64,000 nucleotides of DNA from Microvirga lenta (GCF_020532555.1 NZ_JAJBBR010000014.1:62001-126000); one strand, 5' to 3'; positions 28,213 through 37,770 are shown, counted from the stretch's first letter. The notes: a model not told the origin generated them from the sequence alone. A program made the numbers and translations.

Positions 28213-29721
28213 TCAGCGCAGGACGACGCGTCCCTCGACCTTGGGCGCCACCTTTCCGGCCTTCGCGACGTAATCGATCACCTGGCTCGCCATGAGCTGG
28301 CTGGCCGAGGCGTCGATCAGCGGCTTGGCTTCGGCGAACGCCTTGTAGCCGTCGCCGCCGCGGGCCATGAAGTCGTTGGTGGCGAGTTTGTAGGTCTTGG
28401 CCGGGTCGAGAGGCTGACCATTGACCTTGACCGACTTCACGCGGCTGCCGACGGGCTCCTTCGGATCGACCTCGGCGGTGAGCCCGGAGACCTGCGGGAA
28501 GCGGCCGCCCAGCTCGCGCACCTGGCTGACGCCGTTCTCCAATGCCGCCTTGAGCTGCTCGCCCGTCACCTCCAGGAGCACGGTCGTGTTGCCGAAGGGC
28601 ATTTCGGAGAGCAGGTCGCGCCGGGTGAGCTTCTGGCCGGCCTGATACTGCTTGTCCGCGCGCAGGCCGCCGCCATTGGTGATGGCCACGTCGGCGCCGA
28701 CGGCCGCCCTCATGGCATCGGCGACGAGATTGCCGATGGCGGCCTCGCCGCCGCGAACCGTCGCCCGTCGGCTGTCGAGCGGGGTTTCGGTCACCCCGAT
28801 CTCCACATCGAGCTCCTTGGAGAGCTTGTCCTCGTAGCCCTTCACCACCGCCTCGATCTCCGGATCCGGCTTGACGGTCGCGGTGTCGACGATGCGGAAG
28901 TTGGGCGACCAGGAGACGGTGGTCTTGCCGTCCTTCTCGGCCTTCTTCACCGAGAGTTCGGTGACGACGACGAAATTGGCCTGGGACTCGGCCTCCGTGA
29001 GGGCCACCTTGCCGTCGTAGAAGGCGAGGAGGTGCTCGTCGTGACCGCCGATGATCACGTCCACGCCGGCCGAGCGGGCGATGATCATGTCCACTTCGAG
29101 AGGCGTATGGGCGATGGCGACGACGATGTCGGCGCCCTTCTCGCGCAGCTCCTTGGCCTTGGCCCGGGCCGTGTCGATGGTGGAGCGGAACTTGATGTCG
29201 CCGGGGCTGGAGGCGATGGGCGTATCCTCGGTCGTCAGACCGAAGAAGCCGACCTTGACCCCCTGCACGTCCACGATCTTATCGGGCTTGGTGTTGTTCG
29301 GCAGGCCGTTGCCGTCGATGATGTTCGTCGCCAGAACGTCGAACTTCGCCTCGGCCATGCGGGCCCGGAAGGCGTCGGGCCCGAGATCGAATTCGTGATT
29401 GCCCGGCGTCATGGCGTCGACGCCGATCTTGTTGAGGATGTCGATGACGTGGGCGCCCTTGTCGAACCCGGACAGGAGCGAGGGCGAGATGGTGTCGCCC
29501 GCATGGAGGAAGAAGGCATTGCCCTTGGCGCGCTCCTCCTTCACCACCGTGGCCAGTCGGGCGAAGCCGCCGCGGCCCTTTTCCGGGCCCATGCGATCGA
29601 TGTCGTTGGTCTGGACGAACCGGATCGTCACGGCTTCCTGCGCCAGCGCCGAGCCCGAGATCATCAGGGAGAGGCCCAGGAAGCCGGCGCGCCACAGGGC
29701 GAAGGGGCGGCTTTGCAGCAT
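28213..29721 (-). CDS. Periplasmic 5'-nucleotidase/metallophosphoesterase family protein
   Basis: A 502-residue exported protein of the UshA/YfkN-type 5'-nucleotidase family, probably hydrolysing nucleotides or cyclic phosphates to recover phosphate. It has a signal peptide (cleavage near SALAQ). The metallophosphoesterase domain has AGDTISPS, PGNHEFDLG, IAHTPLEVD and GGHDEH. The first metal motif is NDID (residues 39-42) instead of the common NDxH. The C-terminal 5'-nucleotidase domain contains TNGGGLRAD and the substrate-stacking ATNDFMARGGDGY. ATG 29721 is preferred over 29739 because GAGGA precedes it by 9 bases. Confidence 0.9.
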   Translation of the reverse strand: MLQSRPFALWRAGFLGLSLMISGSALAQEAVTIRFVQTNDIDRMGPEKGRGGFARLATVVKEERAKGNAFFLHAGDTISPSLLSGFDKGAHVIDILNKIGVDAMTPGNHEFDLGPDAFRARMAEAKFDVLATNIIDGNGLPNNTKPDKIVDVQGVKVGFFGLTTEDTPIASSPGDIKFRSTIDTARAKAKELREKGADIVVAIAHTPLEVDMIIARSAGVDVIIGGHDEHLLAFYDGKVALTEAESQANFVVVTELSVKKAEKDGKTTVSWSPNFRIVDTATVKPDPEIEAVVKGYEDKLSKELDVEIGVTETPLDSRRATVRGGEAAIGNLVADAMRAAVGADVAITNGGGLRADKQYQAGQKLTRRDLLSEMPFGNTTVLLEVTGEQLKAALENGVSQVRELGGRFPQVSGLTAEVDPKEPVGSRVKSVKVNGQPLDPAKTYKLATNDFMARGGDGYKAFAEAKPLIDASASQLMASQVIDYVAKAGKVAPKVEGRVVLR

Positions 29722-29951
29722 GGTCGAATATCCTCGCATCAGATTGGTTCACATCTGGAAAGGGTGAACCTAGACCATCAACGTGTCACAGAAGTAACAT
29801 CCTGTCGACGCCCTCCGGCCACGGGATCGGTGCCTTGACCGCCCCTGTATTCGGGCGGTCGCGGCGCCGCCCGAAAACCGATCCTTAGCCGCGGAAAGCA
29901 TTCCGTTAGCCAGCGCATGAATTCACCGTTTTCGAAAAGGCGACCGCTCCC

Positions 29952-30656
29952 ATGACAGGCCCCGTCACCAAGGCTCTCGAGGCCTTTCGCGCCGATGGCA
30001 GGACCGCGGCGTGGCGCCGGCTCCCCTTCTTTTCGTCCGGCGCTGCGGAGCGGGTCGCCGCGCGGGTCGACGACGCCATCGCGGGCGGAGCCGAGGTGTT
30101 GCCTCCGCCCGAGGCCGTCTTCAATGCCCTGACGCTGACGCCTCTGGAGGAGGTGAAGGCGGTGATCCTGGGCCAGGACCCCTACCCTACGCCGGGCGAC
30201 GCTCACGGCCTCGCCTTTTCCTATCGCGGTTCGCGGCGTCTGCCCGCCTCCCTGCGCACGATCCTGGCCGAGATGGCCGAGGATCTGGGCCAGCCCATGC
30301 CGAAGGCCGGCGATCTCACCCACTGGGCGAAGCAGGGCGTCCTCCTGCTCAACACGGCCCTGACGGTGGAAGCCGGAAAGGCGGGGGCGCATCTGAGATT
30401 CGGATGGTCGGATCTGGTCGATCAGGCGGTCACGGCCGTGTCCGACAACCAGCCGGCCGTGGCTTTCCTGCTCTGGGGAGGCCCGGCGCGCAAGCGGGTC
30501 TCTCTCATCGACGGGGACAAGCACCTCGTGATCGAGGCGGGCCACCCCTCCCCGCTCAACCGGCTGCGGGACTTCAGGGGCACGCGGCCCTTCAGCCGCG
30601 CCAATGCCTGGCTCGCGCAAAAGGGGCTGGAGCCCATCGACTGGCCGCTGGACTAG
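29952..30656 (+). CDS. ung: Uracil-DNA glycosylase, family 1
   Basis: A 234-residue base-excision repair enzyme removing uracil from DNA. The water-activating motif is GQDPYPTPGDAHGLAFS with Asp76 and Tyr78; the usual GQDPYH has Pro instead of His after the tyrosine. LLLNTALTVE is the second motif. The leucine-loop motif is HPSPLN (His198), where most members have HPSPLS. QPAVAFLLWGGPARK and RPFSRAN also fit the family. It is convergent with the oxidoreductase gene, with a hairpin between them. Confidence 0.94.
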   Translation: MTGPVTKALEAFRADGRTAAWRRLPFFSSGAAERVAARVDDAIAGGAEVLPPPEAVFNALTLTPLEEVKAVILGQDPYPTPGDAHGLAFSYRGSRRLPASLRTILAEMAEDLGQPMPKAGDLTHWAKQGVLLLNTALTVEAGKAGAHLRFGWSDLVDQAVTAVSDNQPAVAFLLWGGPARKRVSLIDGDKHLVIEAGHPSPLNRLRDFRGTRPFSRANAWLAQKGLEPIDWPLD

Positions 30657-30666
30657 TCACGGCGGC

Positions 30667-30698
30667 CGTTCCGGAAGCCGCGATGCGGCTCCGGAACG
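30667..30698. terminator. Hairpin between convergent ung and oxidoreductase genes
   Basis: CGTTCCGG and AGCCGC on the left pair with GCGGCT and CCGGAACG on the right, giving a 14-bp stem with one bulged A and a 3-base loop. It lies in the 54-base gap between the two stops. No T-run; presumed transcript end for both strands. Confidence 0.5.
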
Positions 30699-30710
30699 AC
30701 AGTGGGCAAC

Positions 30711-33700
30711 TTACTCCGCCGCGATCGGGAGCGGCTGCTCCGGCTGACGGAAGCGGGCGAGGAGTTCCGCCTCCTCGGCCTTTGCCGTCTTCAGGTTCCG
30801 CTCCTTGATGTGGCCGAAGCCGCGGATCTTCTGCGGGATGTTGGCGAGGCCGACGGCGGTCGCGTGGTTCTCCGGCGTCAGCTTGCCCAGGATCTCCTGG
30901 ATCAGGGCCTCGAAGTCGCGGATCAGCTGGCGCTCTGTCCGCCGCTCGTGGGTGTAGCCGAACACGTCGAGCGGCGTGCCGCGCAGGACCTTCAGCGGCG
31001 CGAGCGCCCGGAAGGCCTTCATCATCCACGGACCGAAGCTCATCTTGCGCGGAACGCCGGTGACCGGGTCCTTGCGGGCGAAGAGCGGCGGCGCGAGGTG
31101 GAATTCGTAGGTGAGGTTCTCACCCTCGAACGCAGAGGCGACCTGACGCTCGAAATGGCCGTCCGTGTAGAGGCGCGCCACCTCGTACTCGTCCTTGTAA
31201 GACATGAGCTTGAACAGCGAACGGGCCACCGCCTCGGTCAGCGCGGTGGCGTTCGGAACGGCCTTCGCCTCGACCGCACGCACCTTCTCGACGAAGTTGC
31301 GGTAGCGCCGGGCATAGGCCTTGCTCTGGTAGTCTTCGAGGAAGGCGGTGCGGCGGTCGATCACCTCGTCCAGGGTCTGGGAGAGCGTGAACTCGTCGCC
31401 CGGCGCCTTCAGCTCGTTCATGAGCCTTGCCACCACCTCGGGCTCGGCGGCGGCGCGCCGGCCCCAGTTGAAGGCGGAGAGGTTCATCTTCACCGCCTCG
31501 CCGTTCAGCTCGATGGCCTTTTCGATGGCCGCCGCCGTTAGCGGCACATGGCCGGTCTGATAGGCGTAGCCGAGCGTGAACATATTGGCCGCGATGGCAT
31601 TGCCGAGAAGCGCCGTGGCAATCGCCGTCGCATCGACGAAGGCGACGCCCTCGGGCCCCGCTGCGGAGGTGATCGCGCGCCGCAGACGCTCCGTGGGCAG
31701 CGAGAAATCGGCGTTGCGGGTGAACTCGCCCGGCATCACCTCGGCCGTGTTCACCACGAGGGCCGTCTGCCCCTTCTTCACCGAGGCCAGAACCTTCTTG
31801 GTGCCGGTCACGACGAGATCGCAGCCGAGCACGAGATGGGCCGCCTCCGCGGTGACGCGGATGGAGTGGATGTCGTCCTGCGAGTTGGCGAGGCGCACGT
31901 GGCTGTAGACCGCGCCGCCCTTCTGGGCGAGGCCCGCCATGTCGATCATGCCGAGGCCCTTGCCCTCGAGATGGGCGGCCATGCCGAGAATCGCCCCGAT
32001 GGTCACGACGCCCGTTCCGCCCACGCCCGTGACGATGACGTTGAAGGTGCGGTCGATGGCCGGGATCACCGGGTCGGGCAGCGGCTTGAACGTCATGCCG
32101 TCGGTCGAGACCGTCTCGGGAACGGCCTTCTTGATCTTGGCGCCGTGCACCGTCACGAAGGACGGGCAGAAGCCCTTCACGCAGGAGAAGTCCTTGTTGC
32201 AGTTCGACTGGTCGATCTGCCGCTTGCGGCCGAACTCGGTCTGAACCGGCTGCACCGCGACGCAGTTCGACTGCACCGAGCAATCGCCGCAGGCCTCGCA
32301 GACGAGATCGTTGATGATGACGCGCTTGTCCGGATCCGGGAATTCGCCCCGCTTGCGGCGGCGGCGCTTCTCGGAGGCGCAGGTCTGGTCGTAGATCATG
32401 ACCGTGACGCCGGGGATCTCGGCGAGCTCGCGCTGCACCGCGTCCAGGTCGTCGCGATGGTGGATCGTCATGCCGGACGGCCAGCGGATCGACTTCGGAT
32501 ACTTGTCCGGCTCGTCGGTGACGAGGGCGATGCGCTCCACGCCCTCCTCCCGCACCTGCCGGGCGATCATGTCGACCGTGAGGCCGCCCTCGTGCTTCTG
32601 GCCGCCGGTCATGGCGACGGCGTCGTTGTAGAGGATCTTGTAGGTGACGTTGGTCTTGGTCGCGATGGACCAACGCAGGGCCAGAACGCCGGAATGGTTG
32701 TAGGTGCCGTCGCCGAGATTCTGGAACACGTGGCCGCGCTTGGAGAACGGCGCCTCGCCGATCCAGTTCGCGCCCTCGCCGCCCATCTGCGTGAAGCCGT
32801 CGGTGGAGCGGTCCATCCATTGGACCATGTAATGGCAGCCGATGCCCGCATAGGCGCGCATGCCCTCGGGCACCTTGGTGGAGGTGTTGTGCGGGCAGCC
32901 GGAGCAGAAATGCGGCACGCGGGTCGCCACGTCGCTGGTGATGGCGAGCACCTCCTGCGCATGGCGCAGGCGTGCGACGCGTCCGCGCAGATCGTCGTTG
33001 TTGTGGTACTTCAGGAGCCGCTCGCCGATGACGATGGCGATGTCGTTGGGATCGAGCGCGCCCTTGACCGGGAAGAGCCAGTTGCCCTGCTCGTCCTTCT
33101 TGCCGATGCAGAGCGGCTGGTTCGCCGTGCCGTAGAGCTCCTCGCGCACCTGCACCTCGATGAGGGAGCGCTTCTCCTCGACCACGATGATGAGGTCGAG
33201 GCCGTCGGCGAACTGCAGGAGCTCGCGCTGCGAGAGCGGCCAGGGGCAGGCGACTTTGTAGAGGCGAAGCCCCATGTCGTTGGCCTTGACCTCGTCGAGG
33301 CCGAGCTCGTCCATCGCCTGGCGCACGTCGAGATAGGACTTGCCGACCGTGATGACGCCGATCTTCGGGCTGCGCCCGCCGGAGAGCACGATCCGGTTGA
33401 GATTGTTGGCGCGCACGAACGCCATCATGGCGTCGCGCTTGTAGTCCTGGAGGCGCGCCTCCTGGTCGAGCACGCCGTCGCGCGGGCGGATGTTGAGGCC
33501 GCCGGGCGGCATGACGAAGTCATCGGGCATGATGATCTTCACCCGGTCGAGGGAGCCGTCGACCGAGGCCGTCGATTCGATGTTGTCCTTCACGCACTTG
33601 AAGGCGACCCAGGTGCCGCAGAAGCGGCTCATGGCGTAGCCGTAGAGGCCGTAATCGAGGATTTCCTGAACGCCTGCCGGGTTCAGGATCGGGATCATCA

Positions 33701-34211
33701 CGTCGACGAAGTGGAATTCGGACTGGTGGGCGACCGTGGAGGATTCCGCCGTGTGGTCGTCGCCCATGAGGGCGAGCACGCCGCCGTGCTTCGAGGAGCC
33801 GGCCATGTTCGCATGGCGGAACACGTCGCCCGAGCGGTCGACGCCCGGACCCTTGCCGTACCAGAGGCCGAAGACGCCGTCATACTTGCCGTCGCCCCGG
33901 ATCTCGGCCTGCTGCGAGCCCCAGACCGCCGTGGCGGCGAGCTCCTCGTTGAGGCCCGGCTGGAAAACGATGTTGGAGGCGTCGAGCCACTTCCTGGCCC
34001 GCCAGAGATTCTGGTCGAGCCCGCCGATGGGCGAACCGCGGTAGCCGGACACGAAACCTGCCGTGTTCAATCCCGCCAGCCTGTCCCGCTCATGCTGCAT
34101 CATCAGCATGCGGATCACGGCCTGGGTTCCCGTGATGAAGACACGGTCCTTCGTCAGATCGTACTTGTCGTCGAGAGTAACGTCACGGAGCGCTACATGA
34201 CCTACGGCCAT
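30711..34211 (-). CDS. Indolepyruvate ferredoxin oxidoreductase, fused subunits
   Basis: A 1166-residue fused IorA-IorB protein that oxidatively decarboxylates aryl-pyruvates (or related 2-oxoacids) to acyl-CoA using TPP and Fe-S clusters. The N-terminal pyrimidine-binding part contains SGYRGSPIGGLDQ and PGLNEELAATAVWGSQQ. The TPP domain has PHFCSGCPHNTST and MGGEGANWIGEAPF. A cysteine cluster follows (CEACGDCSVQSNC, then CNKDFSCVKGFCPS). The gamma-type domain starts VTGVGGTGVVTIGAI and a C-terminal region of about 250 residues ends the protein. Length is normal for proteobacterial fusions. The likely role is aromatic amino-acid catabolism. Confidence 0.95.
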   Translation of the reverse strand: MAVGHVALRDVTLDDKYDLTKDRVFITGTQAVIRMLMMQHERDRLAGLNTAGFVSGYRGSPIGGLDQNLWRARKWLDASNIVFQPGLNEELAATAVWGSQQAEIRGDGKYDGVFGLWYGKGPGVDRSGDVFRHANMAGSSKHGGVLALMGDDHTAESSTVAHQSEFHFVDVMIPILNPAGVQEILDYGLYGYAMSRFCGTWVAFKCVKDNIESTASVDGSLDRVKIIMPDDFVMPPGGLNIRPRDGVLDQEARLQDYKRDAMMAFVRANNLNRIVLSGGRSPKIGVITVGKSYLDVRQAMDELGLDEVKANDMGLRLYKVACPWPLSQRELLQFADGLDLIIVVEEKRSLIEVQVREELYGTANQPLCIGKKDEQGNWLFPVKGALDPNDIAIVIGERLLKYHNNDDLRGRVARLRHAQEVLAITSDVATRVPHFCSGCPHNTSTKVPEGMRAYAGIGCHYMVQWMDRSTDGFTQMGGEGANWIGEAPFSKRGHVFQNLGDGTYNHSGVLALRWSIATKTNVTYKILYNDAVAMTGGQKHEGGLTVDMIARQVREEGVERIALVTDEPDKYPKSIRWPSGMTIHHRDDLDAVQRELAEIPGVTVMIYDQTCASEKRRRRKRGEFPDPDKRVIINDLVCEACGDCSVQSNCVAVQPVQTEFGRKRQIDQSNCNKDFSCVKGFCPSFVTVHGAKIKKAVPETVSTDGMTFKPLPDPVIPAIDRTFNVIVTGVGGTGVVTIGAILGMAAHLEGKGLGMIDMAGLAQKGGAVYSHVRLANSQDDIHSIRVTAEAAHLVLGCDLVVTGTKKVLASVKKGQTALVVNTAEVMPGEFTRNADFSLPTERLRRAITSAAGPEGVAFVDATAIATALLGNAIAANMFTLGYAYQTGHVPLTAAAIEKAIELNGEAVKMNLSAFNWGRRAAAEPEVVARLMNELKAPGDEFTLSQTLDEVIDRRTAFLEDYQSKAYARRYRNFVEKVRAVEAKAVPNATALTEAVARSLFKLMSYKDEYEVARLYTDGHFERQVASAFEGENLTYEFHLAPPLFARKDPVTGVPRKMSFGPWMMKAFRALAPLKVLRGTPLDVFGYTHERRTERQLIRDFEALIQEILGKLTPENHATAVGLANIPQKIRGFGHIKERNLKTAKAEEAELLARFRQPEQPLPIAAE

Positions 34212-34274
34212 TGCCGATATCCTCCTTGGAGCCCTCGCCCCGCTGCCGGTTGGCCGGTCTTCTTTTGTGATTAC

Positions 34275-34289
34275 GTCAGTAATGCTGAC
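34275..34289. promoter_or_regulatory. Operator-like palindrome upstream of the oxidoreductase gene
   Basis: GTCAG-TAATG-CTGAC (5+5+5) lies 64-78 bases upstream of the oxidoreductase start, within the AT-richest stretch of the 200-base divergent region shared with the DUF1007 gene. It could bind a regulator of aromatic catabolism; no regulator gene is in the window. Confidence 0.35.
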
Positions 34290-34411
34290 ATATGTAGTTT
34301 AGAACGTCAATCAACTGGGCCTCTCTTTTGCCTCCATTAACCATGATGGGTCATACTCGATGGATGGCCGGTTCGGTGCCTCCTCACAGCGTTGCCATAA
34401 GAGATAAACGC

Positions 34412-35059
34412 ATGACACATCGCCTTGGTCCCATTTCGCTTCTCGCCGCCCTTCTCGGAATATGGGCCGCGCCCGCCCTCGCCCATCCTCACGTTTGGGT
34501 GACCGCCAAGGCGGAGGTGATCTACGATCCGGAGGGAAGGGTGACGGGGGTCCGCCATGCCTGGACCTTCGACAAGGCCTATTCGGCCTATGTGACCCAG
34601 GGTCTCGACAAGAACGGCGACGGCAAGCTCACGGCGGAGGAATTACGGGACCTCGCCAAGGAGAACACCGAATCCCTGGTCGAGTTCGACTATTTCACCG
34701 TGCTGAAGGCGAACGGGAAGAAGCAGGATTTCGCCTCTCCCCGCGACTATGCCATGACCTACCAGGACGAGGCGGCGACCCTGAGCTATTTCCTGCCCTT
34801 GAAGGCATCGACGACCGCCAAGACCATGTCGGTGGAGATCTACGACCCCACCTTCTTCGTGGCCTTCACGCTGGCGGAAGGCGATGATGCGGTGAAGCTG
34901 GCGAGCGCGCCCCAGGGCTGCGCCACCAACGTCTCCCGGGCCAAGGCCGCCGAGGCCGCCCAGCAGCAGAACCTCACGGAATCCTTCTTCGAGACCCTCA
35001 CCGCCGCCTCCAGCTTCGGCGTGCAGTTCGCCAACCGGGTGATCGTCGCATGTCCGTGA
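34412..35059 (+). CDS. DUF1007 periplasmic protein with an EF-hand-like loop
   Basis: A 215-residue exported protein with a signal peptide ending at APALAHP. HPHVWVTAKAEVIYD at the mature N-terminus, rich in His, is the DUF1007 hallmark and would be exposed for metal contact. DKNGDGKLTAEEL (about residues 64-76) matches a calcium-binding EF-hand loop closely. The family is almost always encoded beside a NicO-type Ni/Co transporter, as here, where the last 10 bases overlap the next start. It is probably a periplasmic accessory or metal-presenting subunit; exact function is unestablished. Confidence 0.88.
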   Translation: MTHRLGPISLLAALLGIWAAPALAHPHVWVTAKAEVIYDPEGRVTGVRHAWTFDKAYSAYVTQGLDKNGDGKLTAEELRDLAKENTESLVEFDYFTVLKANGKKQDFASPRDYAMTYQDEAATLSYFLPLKASTTAKTMSVEIYDPTFFVAFTLAEGDDAVKLASAPQGCATNVSRAKAAEAAQQQNLTESFFETLTAASSFGVQFANRVIVACP

Positions 35060-36078
35060 CGGCCAGTCCCGCAACCCTCCCCGCCACGGACAGGGCGCGG
35101 CTGTGGCCGCGCCTCGCCCTTGCGGCGGCAGCCATCGCCATCGTCGCCGGCGCTATGGCCGTCCTGGCCTGGTGGCTGGCGCCCGCAGCGGCGCCGCCCG
35201 TCCGCAACCCGTTCGGCATGGGCCTGCGCGAGGCCACGCCCTCGGGCAGCTTCGGCGCCTATATCCTCGAGGTTCAGAGCGGCTTCTACAGAAGCCTGCA
35301 GCAGGCGGTCGCATCCCTGAAGGGCGAAGGAGCGGCGATCTGGCCGCTCCTGGCCATCGGCTTCGCCTACGGGGTCTTCCATGCCGCCGGTCCCGGACAC
35401 GGCAAGGGAGTGATCGCGGCCTATCTGGTGGCGGACGAACGCGCCCTCCGGAAGGGCTTCGGCCTGAGCCTCGCGGCCGCTCTGGTCCAGGGCCTGGTCG
35501 CCATTCTTCTCGTGAGCGTGATCGCGCTCGTCTTCAGGGCCACGGCCGCCACCATGAACGAGGTCACGAAGGGCGTCGAGCTGATGAGCTTCGCCGCCGT
35601 GGCGCTTCTCGGCGCGGCCATCACCTGGCGCAAGGCCGGCAAGGTGACGGGCGTGCTGGCCCTGTCGAAGAACCCTCTCGCCGGACCGCAGGCCGACGGG
35701 TGCGACCATGTGCACATGCCGCCGCCGGAGGAGCTGCGCCGCCTGACCCGCTGGCGGGACATGGCCGGCGTCGCCCTCGCCGCCGGAATCCGGCCCTGCG
35801 CGGGGGCTCTCGTGGTGCTGGTCTTCGCCCTCTCCCAGGGCCTCTTCGCCGCCGGCATCGCCGCCACCTTCGCCATGGCGCTCGGCACCGCGCTCACCAC
35901 CGGGGCGATTGCCGCCCTGGCGGTCTTCGCCAAGGCGCTGGCCCTCAGGGTCGCGGGCGGCCGCGGCCTCTCCGGCGCGGTCGCCATTGCGGGGATCGAG
36001 CTTCTGGCGGCGGCCTTCGTGCTCGTGCTGGGCCTGAGCCTGCTGTTCGGCATGTGGGCGTCAGCCGCCGCGAGCTAG
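35050..36078 (+). CDS. NicO-family nickel/cobalt transporter
   Basis: A 342-residue inner-membrane protein with about 7 hydrophobic segments, related to RcnA and NicO exporters. Signature residues are HAAGPGHGKGVIAAYLV, with histidines in the second helix, and GIRPCAGALVVLVFALSQGLF. A small cytoplasmic His segment is CDHVHMPP. Translation is coupled to the DUF1007 gene by a 10-base overlap. Export of Ni/Co (or another divalent metal) is inferred from the family. A convergent gene lies 8 bases after the stop. Confidence 0.9.
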   Translation: MSVTASPATLPATDRARLWPRLALAAAAIAIVAGAMAVLAWWLAPAAAPPVRNPFGMGLREATPSGSFGAYILEVQSGFYRSLQQAVASLKGEGAAIWPLLAIGFAYGVFHAAGPGHGKGVIAAYLVADERALRKGFGLSLAAALVQGLVAILLVSVIALVFRATAATMNEVTKGVELMSFAAVALLGAAITWRKAGKVTGVLALSKNPLAGPQADGCDHVHMPPPEELRRLTRWRDMAGVALAAGIRPCAGALVVLVFALSQGLFAAGIAATFAMALGTALTTGAIAALAVFAKALALRVAGGRGLSGAVAIAGIELLAAAFVLVLGLSLLFGMWASAAAS

Positions 36079-36085
36079 AGCCTCC

Positions 36086-37681
36086 CTACAATCCCAGCGC
36101 TCCGCCGTCGGAGCGGGGGTCGTGGGTGGCCTCCACCCGGCCGTTGCGGGGGTGCTTCACCAGCATGCCTCCGTGGCCGAAATTGTCCGTATAGGGCTCG
36201 GGGCTCTCGTCGATCTCATGACCGAGGGCCGACAGCGCACGGATGAGGCCGGAATCGAAACGTCCCTCCATCCTTACGATCGCCGGCGACGTCCCCTTGC
36301 CCTTGTTGAGAAGCCAGCGCGGGGCGTCCACGGCATCGGCGAGCCCCATGCCCAGGACGTACCGGGTGAAGATCTGGGCCAGGATCTGAGGCTGCGTCTC
36401 GCCGCCCATGGTGCCGAAGGACAGGACGCGCCCGTCGTCGAAGGCCGCCATCGGGGGGTTGAGGGTGTGGAACGGCTTGCGGCCCGGTTCGAGCGCGTTA
36501 TGGCTGGCGGGATTGAGGGAGAAGGCCGAGCCCCGGTTGTGCCAGTGAATGCCCGTCGCCGGCAGGACGCAGCCGGAACCGAAGGCCCAGAACACCGACT
36601 GGATGTAGGAGACCGCCAGCCCGTCCTTGTCGATGGCCCCCATCCAGATCGTGTCGCCCTCCGGCGAGCGCGGCAGCGGATAGGGCGCGGCCCGGCGCAT
36701 GTCGATGGCCGCGGCCTCCCTCTCCAGCGCCGAAGGCGTCAGGAAGGCCGCCGGATCGTGGATCATGTTCATCGGATCCGCCACCACGTTCTCGCCGATG
36801 GTGAAGGCGCGCTTCGACGCCTCGATCAGCGCATGATGGTGCTCCGGCGTCTCCGCCCGGATGGCGCCGAGGCGCTCGAACATGCCGAGGATGAGCAGGG
36901 TGGTCAGCCCCTGGGTGGGCGGCGGGAGATTATAGACGGTCGCATTGCCGACGCGCAGCTCCAGCGGCTGCACGACCCGCGCACGGTAGGTCTCGAAATC
37001 CCGCCGCAGGATCGGTGCGCCGATTCGCTCCAGGTCGGCCGCGATCTCCCGTCCGATATCGCCCCGGTAGAAATCGGCAAGGCCCGCATGGACGAGTTGC
37101 TCCAGCGTGTCCGCGAGCCGCGGCACCTGCCGCAGCGTGCCCGGAGGGGTACGCTTGCCCTCCGTCAGGAAGGCTTCGGCGAAACCGGGAACGGCGTAGA
37201 GCGCGGCCTCCTCGCTGGTCTTGAAGCGCGCCTCCGAGCCCGAGACCGGATAGCCGGCGCGGGCATGGCGAATGGCATCCCCGAGCAGGAGATCGAGCGG
37301 AAGGTGGCCGCCCAGGGCCTTGGCGAGTTCGAGCGCCAGGCCCCAGCCGCCGATGGCGCCCGCGACCGTGAGGGCGGAATCGGCGCCGCGCGAGGGAATG
37401 GCATCGTAGCCCTTGTCCCGGTAGCGCTTGATCGTGGCGAGTGCCCCCGCCGGCCCCGAGGCATCCAGGGCATGGACGCGGCCTCCGGGCTCCCGGACGA
37501 GCCAGAAGCCGTCGCCGCCCAATCCGTTCATATGCGGATAGACGACCGCGATGGTGGCCGCCATGGCGACCATCGCCTCGACGGCGTTTCCGCCGGCGGC
37601 GAGGATCGTCTGGCCGGTCTCGGCGGCGAGGGTGTGGGGTGCGGCAACCGCGGCGGTGGAGAAGACAGGTGTTTCGGGCAT
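36086..37681 (-). CDS. Gamma-glutamyltransferase family protein
   Basis: A 531-residue Ntn-hydrolase of the GGT/cephalosporin-acylase family, normally synthesised as a precursor that cleaves itself before a Thr. The N-terminal part has AAETGQTILAAGGNAVEAMVA and GGDGFWLV. The probable self-cleavage Thr lies in GDTIWMGAIDKDGLAVSYIQS, where the classical TTH is DTI, and GSGCVLPATG forms the glycine-rich pocket. There is no signal peptide at the chosen start ATG 37681, so it is likely cytoplasmic and acts on gamma-glutamyl or acyl compounds other than periplasmic glutathione. Confidence 0.88.
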   Translation of the reverse strand: MPETPVFSTAAVAAPHTLAAETGQTILAAGGNAVEAMVAMAATIAVVYPHMNGLGGDGFWLVREPGGRVHALDASGPAGALATIKRYRDKGYDAIPSRGADSALTVAGAIGGWGLALELAKALGGHLPLDLLLGDAIRHARAGYPVSGSEARFKTSEEAALYAVPGFAEAFLTEGKRTPPGTLRQVPRLADTLEQLVHAGLADFYRGDIGREIAADLERIGAPILRRDFETYRARVVQPLELRVGNATVYNLPPPTQGLTTLLILGMFERLGAIRAETPEHHHALIEASKRAFTIGENVVADPMNMIHDPAAFLTPSALEREAAAIDMRRAAPYPLPRSPEGDTIWMGAIDKDGLAVSYIQSVFWAFGSGCVLPATGIHWHNRGSAFSLNPASHNALEPGRKPFHTLNPPMAAFDDGRVLSFGTMGGETQPQILAQIFTRYVLGMGLADAVDAPRWLLNKGKGTSPAIVRMEGRFDSGLIRALSALGHEIDESPEPYTDNFGHGGMLVKHPRNGRVEATHDPRSDGGALGL

Positions 37682-37770
37682 GGACGCGACAGTTTGAGGA
37701 GGGTGGAGAAACTTGCACCGAAGGGGGCGTTTAGGGTAGTCCCTTCCGTCAAAGAATGGAGTACGCGACC

